This document shows, one piece after another, positions 45,420-55,361 of a stretch of DNA of 64,000 nt. Origin of the DNA: Acinetobacter pecorum (lineage in GTDB: Bacteria > Pseudomonadota > Gammaproteobacteria > Pseudomonadales > Moraxellaceae); the NCBI RefSeq assembly GCF_014837015.1, contig NZ_JACSPT010000006.1:1-64000 (forward strand). Direction: 5' to 3'. Each line of letters begins with the position of its first letter. Position 1 is the first letter of the stretch. Made by a program: the position numbers and the translations under genes. Under the pieces are notes generated by a model that worked only from the letters and a program-made list of their open reading frames with translations, searched no databases and was not told where the DNA came from.

Positions 45420-46619
45420 ATGTCAGCCCAAGGGCAAATTTCACGCCGTTTCATGTTCATGATGGCAATGACCTGCGCACTTTGCGCAGGTTGTAATTAT
45501 TTTAACCAGCCCTTGATTTATTCTATTGCAGAGGATCTGCAGATCAGTGTAGCCCAGTCTGGCTGGACTGTAGTATTGACCCAGATTGGCTATGCCACCG
45601 GGTTATTTTTGTTTGTCCCTCTGGGGGATTTGTTCGAAAAACGGCTGTACATCTGCAGTTTAATGTTCTGTACCGGACTGGCACTTATTGGGCTTTCAGC
45701 CAGTACCAATCTGCATATGTTGTATGGCTTTACTCTGCTCGCCTCTTTTTGTTCGATTACCACCCAGATTCTGATTCCTTTTGCCGCCAGCCTGTCGCAA
45801 CGTGATAAAAGTGCCGAAGTCGTTGGCCTGCTCATGAGTGGTGTTCTGGTGGGTATTCTGTTTGCCCGTACCGTAGCCGGACTGATTTCTACTTTATGGT
45901 CCTGGCATGCGGTATACCTATTTAGTGGTTGTGCAATTCTTCTGCTAAGTCTGGCGATGTGGTTCCAGTTGCCGAGCACCAAGAGCCAGTTGCAGATGAA
46001 TATATTGCAAATTTATCGCTCACTATTTACCTTTGCCCGAACAGAACCCATGCTGATCCGGCGTAGTATGATCGGAGGTTTGGGTTTTGGCATGCTGAGT
46101 ATTATCTTTACTACCATGACTTTTATTCTGGCTGAAGCACCGTATCATTTTAATGATTTCCAGATTGGTCTCATGGGTATTGTGGGTGTGGTCGGCATCT
46201 GGTCCTCTCAGTGGACTGGTAAAATGATTGGCAGACATCGGGAAAAATGGATTGCGCACCTGGCCACATGTGGACTGATTCTGGCCTGGATTCCCTTATT
46301 CTTTGCCCAGAACTATTTATGGATTTATATCCTGGGCTTGATTCTGGCTTATTTTGGAATTTCCTGTTTGCATGTCTTGAACCAGAATCTGGTCTATCGA
46401 ATTTCAATGCAGGCACGCTCGCGGATTAATGCCATCTATATGACCTGTTATTTTTCAGGTGCCGGTCTGGGAGCATTTTTATCGCTGCATTTATGGAAAA
46501 GCTATGGCTGGTCTGCCTGTGTCATTTTAGGTTTTATTTTTGCCCTCTTGATCTTTGTGATTAACTATTATGATTTAAACCAAGAAAGAAATTTAGCCAA
46601 TATTCAGCCTGAGCCTTAA
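45420..46619 (+). CDS. MFS transporter (efflux-permease type)
   Basis: Twelve-TM transporter of 399 residues, unrelated in motif to the AAHS copies. The N-terminus is CALCAGCNYFNQPLIYSIAEDL, shown in parts as CALCAGCNYF and NQPLIYSIAEDL, with FVPLGDLFEKR between TM2 and TM3. It resembles the AraJ/YbcL-like permease group. AGGAG precedes ATG, and it starts 17 bp after the porin stop, so it is in the same operon. Import or export of a pathway acid or by-product is possible; direction is not evident. Confidence 0.83.
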   Translation: MSAQGQISRRFMFMMAMTCALCAGCNYFNQPLIYSIAEDLQISVAQSGWTVVLTQIGYATGLFLFVPLGDLFEKRLYICSLMFCTGLALIGLSASTNLHMLYGFTLLASFCSITTQILIPFAASLSQRDKSAEVVGLLMSGVLVGILFARTVAGLISTLWSWHAVYLFSGCAILLLSLAMWFQLPSTKSQLQMNILQIYRSLFTFARTEPMLIRRSMIGGLGFGMLSIIFTTMTFILAEAPYHFNDFQIGLMGIVGVVGIWSSQWTGKMIGRHREKWIAHLATCGLILAWIPLFFAQNYLWIYILGLILAYFGISCLHVLNQNLVYRISMQARSRINAIYMTCYFSGAGLGAFLSLHLWKSYGWSACVILGFIFALLIFVINYYDLNQERNLANIQPEP

Positions 46620-46794
46620 ATACTGTTAAAAACCTTTAGAGGTTAAAAGCTTATTTTTTTATCCCGCTTTCTATATCAAGTGCAAATTCTAAAGATGATA
46701 CGCTCATAAAAATAGAAAAAATTTTGAGGCCTGTTTAACATTTCCTTTCTCTCTGAAGAGTGGTTGAAAATATTGATATCTTAACTTTTTAGAG

Positions 46795-49374
46795 TTAATT
46801 CAATTTACTATTTTCCATTGCGAGATAAACAGATTTCAATTCAGTTAAAGGTGCTGGTTTTGCATAAAAGAAGCCTTGTAGCAAATCACAGCCCTGTTGA
46901 TAGAGCAAACTGGCCTGACTTAAGGTTTCGACCCCTTCTGCGACAACTTCCAAATCCAGCTGATGGGCTAGATGAATAATGGATTGCACAATTGCAGCAT
47001 CCTGACCATCGAGGGTCAGCTCTTCAATAAAACTACGGTCTAACTTGATTTGATTGATCGGCAAGCGACGCAGATAACTGAGACTCGAATAACCTGTGCC
47101 AAAGTCATCAATGGCAACCTGTACGCCTAAAGCACGCACCGCTTTTAAAATTTCTATGGTTCGGTCTGCGCCATTAATGATGACACCTTCCGTAATTTCA
47201 ATTTTAAGTAGTTCCGGCGGTAATTGACTGAGTTGAAGCGCATGTTCAAGTACCTGTAGAAAGCCTGCTCTACGGAATTGTAAGGGAGAAATATTCACCG
47301 ATACCGTGATCTGGCTATTATGTTTCTTGTTCCAGTGCGCAATATCTAAACAGGCCTTTTCCAGCACCCACTGGCCTACACTAATAATCTGCCCGGTTCT
47401 TTCTGCAAGAGGGATAAAAATTGCTGGGGAAATATAACCCTGTTGCGGATGACACCAACGGATTAAGGCTTCCACACCTGTTACATGTCCAGTTTCAGGA
47501 TGAACCAGCGGCTGATAGAACAGGTCGAAATTTTCCTGATTGATCGCTTCCATAAGTTCCAGACGCAGATTGGTATAATCTATTTCTGCGACAGGCTGCA
47601 TTTTGTTTTTTTCATACCACTGCCAGATATTACGCCCCTGTCTTTTGGCTTCCTGCATTGCCAAAACAGACTGATAGATCAGTTCAGATGAATGCTGGAT
47701 TGAGCTGTCATCCGCCACAATACCAATACTGGCACTTAAATGTATTTTGTACTGATCAATAACAAAAAGTATGGAAAGAAGCTCAAGAATTTCTCCAGCG
47801 ATCGCCTCCACTTCAGATGACTCATATATTCCTGAAAGCAGTAAGATAAACTCATCTTCAGCAAAGCGGCATAGCACGTTATCGTCTTGAATAAATTTTT
47901 GCAGCCGCTCACCCACACTTTTAAGAATCTGATCCCCCACCAGATGACCCAAGCTGTCATTAATATTTTTAAAGTCATCCAGGTCTATATATAGCAGCAC
48001 CAAAGGTTCTGAACTCTCATGCTGTACTTCAAAAATATTTTCCAGAATTTGCTTAAATGCATGCTGGTTCGGCAAGCCGGTTAAATAATCATGGGTATGC
48101 TGATGCCGGATATATTCTTCGTGAATAAGTTGCTGGGTAATATCTTCCTGAATTCCTAGAAAATGGGTACAGGTTCCAGTCTGATCAAAAATAGGACCTA
48201 GGGTTAAACGGTTCCAGAACCAGCTGCCATCTTTACAATAACTTTTTATGGTGACCTGAATTTCTTTTTGTTTTTTGACGGCTTGCTTGAGTAATGAAAT
48301 TTGATCCGGATCAGTATCTGGACCCTGCAGGAAAAAACAGCCTTGCCCTAAAACTTCTGTTTCTGTATAGCCTGTGAGCTTGAGAAAAGCCGGGTTCACA
48401 TACACCATTAACCTTTCTTCTGAAACATCAGTAATAAAAAGACTATTCGGACTGGCTTCTACTCCCCGTTTTAATAAACGCAGATCCTCCTTGTTTTTAC
48501 GGGATAAAGTAATATCCCGCGCAATGCCAATAACGCCGGTAACTTTCTGATTTTGTATAATCGGTAAATTGGTCAAATCCAGCCATAAAATATCTCCAGT
48601 AACATTATAGATTGGAAGCTCAAAATGTTGAGATTTACCTTGCAGCGTTTCTATAAATGAAAAGTTGGCCAGCTCATGAAATTCAGGTGGTATAAAAGCA
48701 CAATAATGCTGGCCACAAATTTGCTCTTTAGAAAATCCTGTAATTTCTTCGCAAGCAATATTGGTAGTAAGCATATGCCCCTGTAAATCAAGTTCAAAAA
48801 TGATATGGGGATGATAAGTATAAAAAGAACAGTATTTCTCATTAAGCTCCTGTCTTTTTTGACGCTCCTGATCAAGTTCGATTGCGAGGGCCACTAATTT
48901 TGCCGCTTGTTGCAAAAGCTCAATATGCTGTTCTGTCGGTATTTTGGGTGCCCGATAATAGGTCGAAAAAGTGCCATATAAAATATCTGAGGCATTTATA
49001 ATCGGCATAGACCAGCAACTAGACAGCTTTTCTGCATTCACCACAGCACGGTAGGACTGCCAGTTTGGATCTTTCATTAAATTTGGACTAATGACGAGCT
49101 GACGCAAAAAAGCAGCTACGCCACAGGTTCCTCGATCAGGAGCAATCTTTAAATCTTGGATGACATTACAGTACTCTTTTGAGAAATGCTGCTGGCCACT
49201 TATAACATTTAAAGTTTGCGTGTCTTCTCTATAGAGCATAATTGTGACAAGCGCCTCTGGAATACGCGATTCCAGCCATTGACTAATAATGTCGAGAATA
49301 GGTTTGAGTTCAGTATGGCGGCCAATCAGATTAAAAATATGAAAAATATCTTGATCATCACAATTATTATGCAT
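46795..49374 (-). CDS. GAF-PAS-PAS-GGDEF-EAL cyclic-di-GMP phosphodiesterase
   Basis: Cytoplasmic signalling protein of 859 residues with no membrane segment. GAF spans about 10-165, PAS 180-290, PAS-PAC 300-415, GGDEF 430-595 and EAL 605-850. The GGDEF signature is degenerate (FAEDEF, about 502-507), so cyclase activity is unlikely. The EAL domain looks intact: VEALIRW, VNISPLQF, EITEG, DDFGTGYSS, KLDRSFI and VVAEGVET. It should hydrolyse c-di-GMP, with GAF/PAS sensing an unknown cue, perhaps redox or a small ligand. It lies inside the catabolic region but has no operon partner there. Confidence 0.9.
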   Translation of the reverse strand: MHNNCDDQDIFHIFNLIGRHTELKPILDIISQWLESRIPEALVTIMLYREDTQTLNVISGQQHFSKEYCNVIQDLKIAPDRGTCGVAAFLRQLVISPNLMKDPNWQSYRAVVNAEKLSSCWSMPIINASDILYGTFSTYYRAPKIPTEQHIELLQQAAKLVALAIELDQERQKRQELNEKYCSFYTYHPHIIFELDLQGHMLTTNIACEEITGFSKEQICGQHYCAFIPPEFHELANFSFIETLQGKSQHFELPIYNVTGDILWLDLTNLPIIQNQKVTGVIGIARDITLSRKNKEDLRLLKRGVEASPNSLFITDVSEERLMVYVNPAFLKLTGYTETEVLGQGCFFLQGPDTDPDQISLLKQAVKKQKEIQVTIKSYCKDGSWFWNRLTLGPIFDQTGTCTHFLGIQEDITQQLIHEEYIRHQHTHDYLTGLPNQHAFKQILENIFEVQHESSEPLVLLYIDLDDFKNINDSLGHLVGDQILKSVGERLQKFIQDDNVLCRFAEDEFILLLSGIYESSEVEAIAGEILELLSILFVIDQYKIHLSASIGIVADDSSIQHSSELIYQSVLAMQEAKRQGRNIWQWYEKNKMQPVAEIDYTNLRLELMEAINQENFDLFYQPLVHPETGHVTGVEALIRWCHPQQGYISPAIFIPLAERTGQIISVGQWVLEKACLDIAHWNKKHNSQITVSVNISPLQFRRAGFLQVLEHALQLSQLPPELLKIEITEGVIINGADRTIEILKAVRALGVQVAIDDFGTGYSSLSYLRRLPINQIKLDRSFIEELTLDGQDAAIVQSIIHLAHQLDLEVVAEGVETLSQASLLYQQGCDLLQGFFYAKPAPLTELKSVYLAMENSKLN

Positions 49375-49509
49375 TCAGACTATCACCTTCCTTAGCTTGT
49401 TAACATTTTAGACTTATTCTTAAGATAATCATTAGCAAAAGTTTATATGTACATCTTAAAAGTGCGAAATATGCCTCATTTTATGTGTAAAAAATATTAA
49501 TATTAAAGT

Positions 49510-49537
49510 TTAAAAATCACAGCCAAAGCTGTGATTT
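49510..49537 (-). terminator. Terminator of the transporter-CoA transferase operon
   Basis: AAATCACAGC pairs with GCTGTGATTT around CAAA. On the minus strand it is followed by TTAAAC, about 40 bp past the CoA transferase B stop. Confidence 0.75.
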
Positions 49538-49577
49538 GAAATTATGTTTCACTCGTTCAAATTTTGATGTCTTATTT

Positions 49578-50240
49578 TTAGGCTGCTTGTTGACGACTGT
49601 CCACTAATTTACAGCCAGTCTTCCTTTGCAACTCCTCAAAACTTAAGCCATCCACTATTTCAATAACCTGAGCTTGGCCATCTTTTAATTCAATCACACA
49701 GAGATCGGTATAAATGCGGTTGACACACTGCTTACCTGTTAGAGGATAAGTTAGTTCTTCAACGATTTTTGCTTCACCGTTTTTGGTCATATGCTCCATA
49801 CAGACATAGACACATCGAGCACCCACGGCCAGATCCATTGCACCGCCTACAGCAGGTACAGCATCAGCATTACCGGTATGCCAGTTCGCCAGATCACCAT
49901 TAATAGCAACCTGAAAGGCACCCATGATACAGATATCCAGATGCCCGCCTCGCATGATATCGAAAGAGTCCGCAGAATTCATAAAACTGCCACCTTGTAG
50001 CATGCTTACGAGTTCTTTACCGGCGTTAATCAGGTCATCATCTGCCTGTTCAGGATCATTCAAGGCAGCAAAACCTAAAACGCCATTTTCCGAGTGCAGA
50101 ATTACTCCTTGTTCAGGTTTTAAATAACCAGCCACGCGTGTCGGTAAACCAATACCCAAATTCACAAAAGAGCCAGCTGGAATGTCTTGTGCCACTTTAG
50201 CCACAATCTGTTCACGGCTACGTTTTTGAATATTCATCAT
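49578..50240 (-). CDS. dcaJ: 3-oxoacid/dicarboxylate CoA transferase subunit B
   Basis: Family I CoA transferase beta subunit, 220 residues, carrying the catalytic Glu in HSENG (Glu51). Also visible are FVNLGIGLPTRVAGYL, GGHLDICIMGAFQV and the closing VDGLSFEELQRKTGC. It overlaps subunit A by 4 bp. Homologous pairs are PcaIJ, CatIJ and DcaIJ. The surrounding dca-type genes favour adipate or another dicarboxylate as CoA acceptor, with succinyl-CoA as donor. Confidence 0.87.
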   Translation of the reverse strand: MMNIQKRSREQIVAKVAQDIPAGSFVNLGIGLPTRVAGYLKPEQGVILHSENGVLGFAALNDPEQADDDLINAGKELVSMLQGGSFMNSADSFDIMRGGHLDICIMGAFQVAINGDLANWHTGNADAVPAVGGAMDLAVGARCVYVCMEHMTKNGEAKIVEELTYPLTGKQCVNRIYTDLCVIELKDGQAQVIEIVDGLSFEELQRKTGCKLVDSRQQAA

Positions 50241-50908
50241 TTAATATCTCCAACCTTGACCACATGCTGTACAAAAATTCCCGGCGTTACGATGATCTCT
50301 GGATCAAGCTCTCCCAGTTCCACAATCTGATGCACTTGTGCAATGGTGGTTTTTGCTGCTTTGGCCATGATCGGACCAAAATTCCGTGCTGCCTTACGGT
50401 AGGTCAAGTTGCCCCACTGATCTGCCTGATTGGCATATACCAAGGCATAATCAGCATGAATCGGATATTCCAGCACATAATCTTTTCCATTGATATTTCG
50501 GGTTTCTTTACCTTCAGCAATTTTGGTACCAAAACCGGTTGGAGTAAAAACAGCTCCTAAGCCTGCACCGGCTGCCTGAATACGGCAGGCCAGATTGCCT
50601 TGTGGCACCAGTTCCAGTTCAACTTTTCCTGCCTTATACAGGTCTTCAAAGACGGTTGAGTTATTGGCCCGCGGGAATGAACAGATCATTTTTTTAACCA
50701 GTCCAGACAACAGCAGATTGGTTAGACCACGATCTCCAGAAGCAGCATTGTTGTTAATAATGGTTAAGTCTCGAGGACCCAGATCAATTAATGCTTCGAT
50801 TAATTCTACCGGCTGACCTGCCAGGCCAAAACCACTGGTCATAATGTGTGCACCATCAGGAATTTGCTTGAGTACTGTCTCGATATCCTGTGTGATTTTA
50901 TTCATCAT
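50237..50908 (-). CDS. dcaI: 3-oxoacid/dicarboxylate CoA transferase subunit A
   Basis: Alpha subunit of the same enzyme, about 223 residues. Motifs are IMTSGFGLAGQPVELIEALI, NNNAASGDRGLTNLL and AGAGLGAVFTPTGFGT. Start chosen at ATG 50908, next to GGAAG; a second ATG follows at once, and the frame is open to 50923. The transporter gene upstream ends 40 bp away on the same strand, so transporter, subunit A and subunit B form one operon. Confidence 0.86.
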   Translation of the reverse strand: MMNKITQDIETVLKQIPDGAHIMTSGFGLAGQPVELIEALIDLGPRDLTIINNNAASGDRGLTNLLLSGLVKKMICSFPRANNSTVFEDLYKAGKVELELVPQGNLACRIQAAGAGLGAVFTPTGFGTKIAEGKETRNINGKDYVLEYPIHADYALVYANQADQWGNLTYRKAARNFGPIMAKAAKTTIAQVHQIVELGELDPEIIVTPGIFVQHVVKVGDIK

Positions 50909-50948
50909 ATTGCTTCCTAGCATGTTCTATCTATATTGCAAGTGCAGA

Positions 50949-52229
50949 TTAATCTGCCTTTTGCGGATCAAATAAGCGGTCTTTAATAAAGAAAGCGGGT
51001 ATCAGGCCACAAAGAAAATAGGCAATCCCCATAATCAGTAAGCCCGTACCAATTGAGCCTCCTTGAGCAAAATAGCCAATAGTAAGAGGTGCAAATACAG
51101 CACCCAGTCGGCCGACGTTATAGGCACCACCCACTGCTGTTCCACGCACTTTGGTGGAGAAGCTTTCTGTCATGTAAGTCGCATTAATACCGTATGGAAT
51201 ACCATAGAGAAAACCAAAAAATAACATCAGCCAGAGAATGTTATCCGGCGTATTACCAAAGACAATCACAGGGATAAAAATCGCAGTACCCATGGTGCCG
51301 AAAGCAAATACCGCACGACGGCCAATCCGGTCAGCGATAAAACCGGCAATAACCTTGGTACACATCATGATCAGGAAAGTTCCGATCATATACATGGTCA
51401 TTTCTTTAAACTTGATTCCCAGATCAGTCTCTAAGTAGGCCGGTAACCAGTTGCTGACTCCATAATAGCCAAACTGTAAAAATGCGGTACTGAAGGACCA
51501 GAGGATAAACATGCGACGGCTGAGTGCATCTTCAAAAATCATTTTGAAAGTGTTCTTGGGCTTTTCCTGCACAATGCCACTGGCTTTTGCATCCAGTCGG
51601 GCCTGACGTGCTTCTAACCAGGCTTTCGGTTCAGGCACCAAAAAGTACATCGCGAAAGCCAGTACAATTGGAATAATGGCAATATAATAGAGGTATCGCC
51701 AGCCAAACTCAGGTAATAACCATCCAGCCAGAACAGTTGCGACCACCGAGCCTAAAGTCCAGCCAGTCATGAGCGTTGCCAATACTGTAGAGCGATATTT
51801 GGTGGGTACATACTCTGCCATGAGTGTGTTACAGGCAATATATAGAGCACCTAGTCCAATCGCAGACGTAAATCGCAGCCATTTGAACTGATCATAACTT
51901 TCCACGAATCCCAACCAGAAGGTTAATGAAGAAAATAATGCAATGGCAATGACGATAACACGAACTCGGCCAAAACGGTCACATGCCCAGCCACCAAAAA
52001 AACCGCCGATAGCCATGCCTGCAAGTGTCCAGCTTCCCAAGGCACCGGCCTGCATATTACTTAATGAAAATTCTTGTTTCAGACTGGTCAGACTGTAGGC
52101 TAATAATGCAATATCAGCACCATCAACCAGTAATGCCAAAAATGAGAAGATAAAGGCCAGAATCCAGACTTTTTGCTTGGGTTCGTTTCCACCTTCTACC
52201 TGGTGTTGTTGTGAACTGATCGTATCCAT
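50949..52229 (-). CDS. dcaK: AAHS-family MFS transporter (copy 3)
   Basis: Third member of the AAHS set, about 426 residues and 12 membrane segments. TM1 is DGADIALLAYSLTSLKQEFSL (in part DGADIALLAYSL), the loop is GGWACDRFGRVRVI, and the C-terminus is FIKDRLFDPQKAD. Located with the DcaIJ-like CoA transferase, it corresponds best to DcaK, the dicarboxylate transporter of the dca set. The start is uncertain: ATG 52229 matches the paralogues, while a GTG at 52253 with AAGG upstream is possible. Confidence 0.84.
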   Translation of the reverse strand: MDTISSQQHQVEGGNEPKQKVWILAFIFSFLALLVDGADIALLAYSLTSLKQEFSLSNMQAGALGSWTLAGMAIGGFFGGWACDRFGRVRVIVIAIALFSSLTFWLGFVESYDQFKWLRFTSAIGLGALYIACNTLMAEYVPTKYRSTVLATLMTGWTLGSVVATVLAGWLLPEFGWRYLYYIAIIPIVLAFAMYFLVPEPKAWLEARQARLDAKASGIVQEKPKNTFKMIFEDALSRRMFILWSFSTAFLQFGYYGVSNWLPAYLETDLGIKFKEMTMYMIGTFLIMMCTKVIAGFIADRIGRRAVFAFGTMGTAIFIPVIVFGNTPDNILWLMLFFGFLYGIPYGINATYMTESFSTKVRGTAVGGAYNVGRLGAVFAPLTIGYFAQGGSIGTGLLIMGIAYFLCGLIPAFFIKDRLFDPQKAD

Positions 52230-52274
52230 AATGCTCTTTCTACTTTTCGGCACTCCTGTGCCTTTTAAAAATCA

Positions 52275-52304
52275 ATATTTCACTTAATTATTTAATTGAA
52301 ATAT
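52275..52304. promoter_or_regulatory. Widely spaced ATTTCA inverted repeat
   Basis: ATATTTCA (52275-52282) is mirrored by TGAAATAT (52297-52304) with a 14-bp spacer, 46 bp upstream of the dcaK-like gene. The arms contain the same half site as the 17-bp operators, but the spacing differs by nine bases. It may be a variant site or belong to another regulator. Confidence 0.35.
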
Positions 52305-52447
52305 ATAATATTTATTGATCATTATCACGCTTTAACAAAGTGATATAAAAATGCTTTTCAAGGTTTTTAAAAATTGAATACGGTGAAATCACATAGCAAT
52401 CTACAAATAGATGTGATTAAGCCGCGATGCTTAACCCCGAAAACAAT

Positions 52448-52468
52448 CTAGCCAGCAATGCTGGCTAG
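52448..52468 (-). terminator. Hairpin after glutaryl-CoA dehydrogenase
   Basis: CTAGCCAGC-AAT-GCTGGCTAG, 15 bp past the stop; on the minus strand followed by ATTGTTTTC, a weak U-tract. Confidence 0.65.
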
Positions 52469-52483
52469 AGGGAGATCTCAGGT

Positions 52484-53683
52484 TTAGTTGCAAAAGGCTG
52501 CAATTCCGGTTTGTGCACGTCCTAAAATCAGGGCATGTACATCGTGGGTACCTTCATAGGTATTTACCACTTCCAGATTAACCAGATGACGGGCTACACC
52601 GAATTCATCGCTAATCCCATTACCGCCCATCATGTCACGGGCCAAACGGGCAATATCCAGTGCCTTACCGCAGTTATTACGCTTAATTAAAGATGTACCT
52701 TCAACTGAAGCAATACCCTCATCCTTCATGCGGCCAAAACGTAAAGCCACCTGTAAGCCAAGGGCAATTTCAGTTTGCATGTCTGCCAGTTTTTTCTGGA
52801 TCAGCTGATTCGCAGCAAGTGGTCGGCCAAACTGTTTACGGTCCATGGTGTACTGATGCGCGGTATGCCAGCAGAATTCTGCAGCTCCCATCGCACCCCA
52901 TGCAATCCCGTAACGCGCACTGTTCAAGCAGGTAAAAGGCCCTTTTAAACCACGAACTTCCGGAAATGCATTTTCTTCTGGAACAAAGACATTATCCATC
53001 ACAATTTCACCGGTGATTGAGGCACGTAGACCCACCTTGCCGTGAATCGCTGGAGCAGAAAGCCCTTCCCAGCCTTTTTCTAGAATAAAGCCACGAATGT
53101 CACCGACATTACCTTCGGCAGAAACTTCTTTGGCCCAAACTACAAATACATCGGCAATCGGACTATTGGTAATCCACATTTTTGCGCCAGTTAAACGGTA
53201 ACCACCCTCAACTTTTTTGGCACGGGTAATCATGCTGCCCGGATCTGATCCATGATCTGGCTCGGTCAAGCCGAAGCAGCCAATATATTCCCCGGTTGCT
53301 AATTTTGGTAAATACTTCTGCTTTTGCTCTTCAGAACCAAATTCATTAATAGGCACCATCACCAGAGAGCTTTGTACGCTGGCCATGGAACGATAACCTG
53401 AATCGACACGTTCAACTTCACGGGCAATCAGACCATAACTGACATAATTTAGACCTGCACCACCGTACTGTTCTGGAATGGTTGGACCCAGCAAACCTAA
53501 TTCTCCCATTTCACGGAAAATAGCCGGATCGGTTTTTTCATGACGAAACTGTTCCAGTACACGCGGCATCAGTTTGTCTTGACAGTATGCTGCCGCTGCA
53601 TCGTGAATCATGCGTTCTTCTGAAGTGAGTTGCTGTTCGATTAAAAACGGGTCTTGCCAATCAAATCTAATTTTTGTCGTCAT
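52484..53683 (-). CDS. gcdH: Glutaryl-CoA dehydrogenase
   Basis: FAD enzyme of 399 residues that oxidises and decarboxylates glutaryl-CoA to crotonyl-CoA. Signatures are the N-terminal [69 protein letters not shown] (Arg for the substrate carboxylate lies in this region) and the base in [10 protein letters not shown] (Glu377). AAGGAAA precedes ATG. It follows the DcaA-like gene by 31 bp, so odd-chain dicarboxylates such as pimelate, shortened to glutaryl-CoA, could be completed here. Confidence 0.93.
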   Translation of the reverse strand: MTTKIRFDWQDPFLIEQQLTSEERMIHDAAAAYCQDKLMPRVLEQFRHEKTDPAIFREMGELGLLGPTIPEQYGGAGLNYVSYGLIAREVERVDSGYRSMASVQSSLVMVPINEFGSEEQKQKYLPKLATGEYIGCFGLTEPDHGSDPGSMITRAKKVEGGYRLTGAKMWITNSPIADVFVVWAKEVSAEGNVGDIRGFILEKGWEGLSAPAIHGKVGLRASITGEIVMDNVFVPEENAFPEVRGLKGPFTCLNSARYGIAWGAMGAAEFCWHTAHQYTMDRKQFGRPLAANQLIQKKLADMQTEIALGLQVALRFGRMKDEGIASVEGTSLIKRNNCGKALDIARLARDMMGGNGISDEFGVARHLVNLEVVNTYEGTHDVHALILGRAQTGIAAFCN

Positions 53684-53714
53684 TTTAATATTTCCTTATT
53701 TTAAAATTATGAGA

Positions 53715-54869
53715 TTAGGCAGTTGCTTGTTTAATCATTTCACGCGCAATAATAATTTGCTGGATTTGTGTGGTTCCTTCATATAAACGGAACAGACGCA
53801 CATCACGGTAGAAACGTTCAATTGAATATTCACTGATATAACCCGCTCCGCCATGAATCTGCAAACAGCGATCAGCTATTCGGCCACACATTTCGGTTGC
53901 AAACATTTTGGCACAAGAGGCTTCAGTCGTAACATTTTGACCCGCATCACGCAGACGCGCAGCATCCAGCACCATACATTTGGCTGCATAAATTTCGGCC
54001 TTAGAGTCTGCCAACATCCCCTGGATCAGCTGGAAATTCGCAATGGGCTGACCAAACTGTTTGCGTTCCACTGCATAGTTAAGTGCGTCTTGCAGCATAC
54101 GCTCTGCCATGCCAACGCTATAACCGGCAATGTGCAGACGACCCTTATCCAGCACACGCATTGCTGTTTTAAAGCCGATCCCTTCTACACCGCCAATCAG
54201 TTGATCTTTATGCACTTTACAGTTATCAAAAATTACATCACAGGTATAGGAACCATGTTGGCCCATTTTCTTGTCAATTTTACCTAGGCTTAAACCAGGC
54301 GTGCCTGCTTCAACTAGAAATGCTGAAATAGCACTAGCACCTTTAATTTCTTGATTGGTACGTGCCATCACAGTAAATGTCGTAGCTCGTGGGGCATTGG
54401 TGATGAAGCGTTTAGTTCCGTTTAAAATATAATAATCGCCGTCTTTGACTGCACTGGTTTTTAAAGCAGCAGCGTCTGACCCTGAATCAGGTTCGGTTAA
54501 ACAGAATGAACCAATAATTTCGCCCGTTGCATAACGCGGTAAATATTTCTGTTTTTGTTCTTCTGTACCGTCGATGATGATGCCACTTGAGCCAATGCCG
54601 TTGTTAGTACCAATTAAAGAGCGGAAGGCAGCCGATGTCTGACCCAACTCCATCGCGACCAGAATTTCTTCTTCCATGGTAATGCCTAAACCGCCATATT
54701 CTTCTGGAATCGTCAGGCCAAACAAACCCAACTCTTTCATCTGTTCCACAATATGTTCAGGAATGGCATTGTTCTCTTCTACTTCATGCTCAAGAGGCAC
54801 CAATTCATTTTTTACAAAATTTCGAATCGTCGACAGAAGCTGGTCTAACATTTCTGGATCACGAATCAT
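53715..54869 (-). CDS. dcaA: Dicarboxyl-CoA-type acyl-CoA dehydrogenase (DcaA-like)
   Basis: Acyl-CoA dehydrogenase of 384 residues from ATG 54869, where GGAG sits six bases upstream; the ATG four codons earlier contains that site. Motifs are GSFCLTEPDSGSDAAALKTSA, DYYILNGTKRFITNAP, ERKQFGQPIANFQLIQ, QIHGGAGYISEYSIERFYRD and LYEGTTQIQ (about Glu364). First gene before gcdH and near an IclR regulator and the dcaIJK-like genes, so adipyl- or pimeloyl-CoA is the probable substrate. Two 17-bp palindromes lie upstream. Confidence 0.86.
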   Translation of the reverse strand: MIRDPEMLDQLLSTIRNFVKNELVPLEHEVEENNAIPEHIVEQMKELGLFGLTIPEEYGGLGITMEEEILVAMELGQTSAAFRSLIGTNNGIGSSGIIIDGTEEQKQKYLPRYATGEIIGSFCLTEPDSGSDAAALKTSAVKDGDYYILNGTKRFITNAPRATTFTVMARTNQEIKGASAISAFLVEAGTPGLSLGKIDKKMGQHGSYTCDVIFDNCKVHKDQLIGGVEGIGFKTAMRVLDKGRLHIAGYSVGMAERMLQDALNYAVERKQFGQPIANFQLIQGMLADSKAEIYAAKCMVLDAARLRDAGQNVTTEASCAKMFATEMCGRIADRCLQIHGGAGYISEYSIERFYRDVRLFRLYEGTTQIQQIIIAREMIKQATA

Positions 54870-54918
54870 ATAAATCTCCATGGATATAATTTAGGTAAAT
54901 TCCTTTACCATTATTTTT

Positions 54919-54935
54919 GTTTCGCAATACGAAAT
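54919..54935. promoter_or_regulatory. IclR-type operator candidate 6
   Basis: GTTTCGCAATACGAAAT, 50 bp upstream of the dcaA-like start; five of six arm bases pair perfectly. Confidence 0.65.
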
Positions 54936-55043
54936 AAATAATCACATAAAATCATTTTTAGCAAGAAAAATTACCAAAATTTTTATTTTTATCTTAAAAA
55001 TGAAATTTTTCTGGTATTTGAGTTAAGTTGTGTTTAAGATTTA

Positions 55044-55060
55044 ATTTCACAATGCGAAAT
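55044..55060. promoter_or_regulatory. IclR-type operator candidate 7
   Basis: ATTTCACAATGCGAAAT, midway between the dcaA-like gene and the IclR gene. Confidence 0.65.
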
Positions 55061-55299
55061 ATTACCAATGAAGAATCGTTGTGTTTATCAGCTTTTGAAG
55101 ATAAGGCTGCATCTTTCTTCTTGAGGTAATGCTTATTAATTATTGCTATTGTGGTGAAAAATCGAAATTTTGAATGACTTTCTTTAACCTGAAAACCAGA
55201 TGACTGCATGTTGTCTGGAAGCTTGGATAACTACATTCTTTCCGATCACAAATAATTTAGGTACTTTTTTCTACATTTTATCTTTTGTATAAGTGTTTT

Positions 55300-55316
55300 A
55301 TTTTGTATCGTGAAAT
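55300..55316. promoter_or_regulatory. IclR-type operator candidate 8
   Basis: ATTTTGTATCGTGAAAT, 45 bp before the IclR start codon, the position expected for autoregulation. Confidence 0.6.
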
Positions 55317-55361
55317 TATATTGTTATCATATTTACTAATTTAACCTTAATTGCCTTGAAC

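Larger units (their letters stand above)
54870..55361. promoter_or_regulatory. Divergent control region, dcaA-gcdH and IclR gene
   Basis: Nearly 500 bp with no gene. It holds three copies of the 17-bp palindrome: 54919-54935 near dcaA, 55044-55060 in the middle and 55300-55316 near the IclR gene. This is the densest cluster of the motif in the window. Confidence 0.6.

Noticed and set aside
49461..49472. GTGCGAAAT near the c-di-GMP phosphodiesterase promoter
   Set aside because: Right half site only; the left arm is absent.
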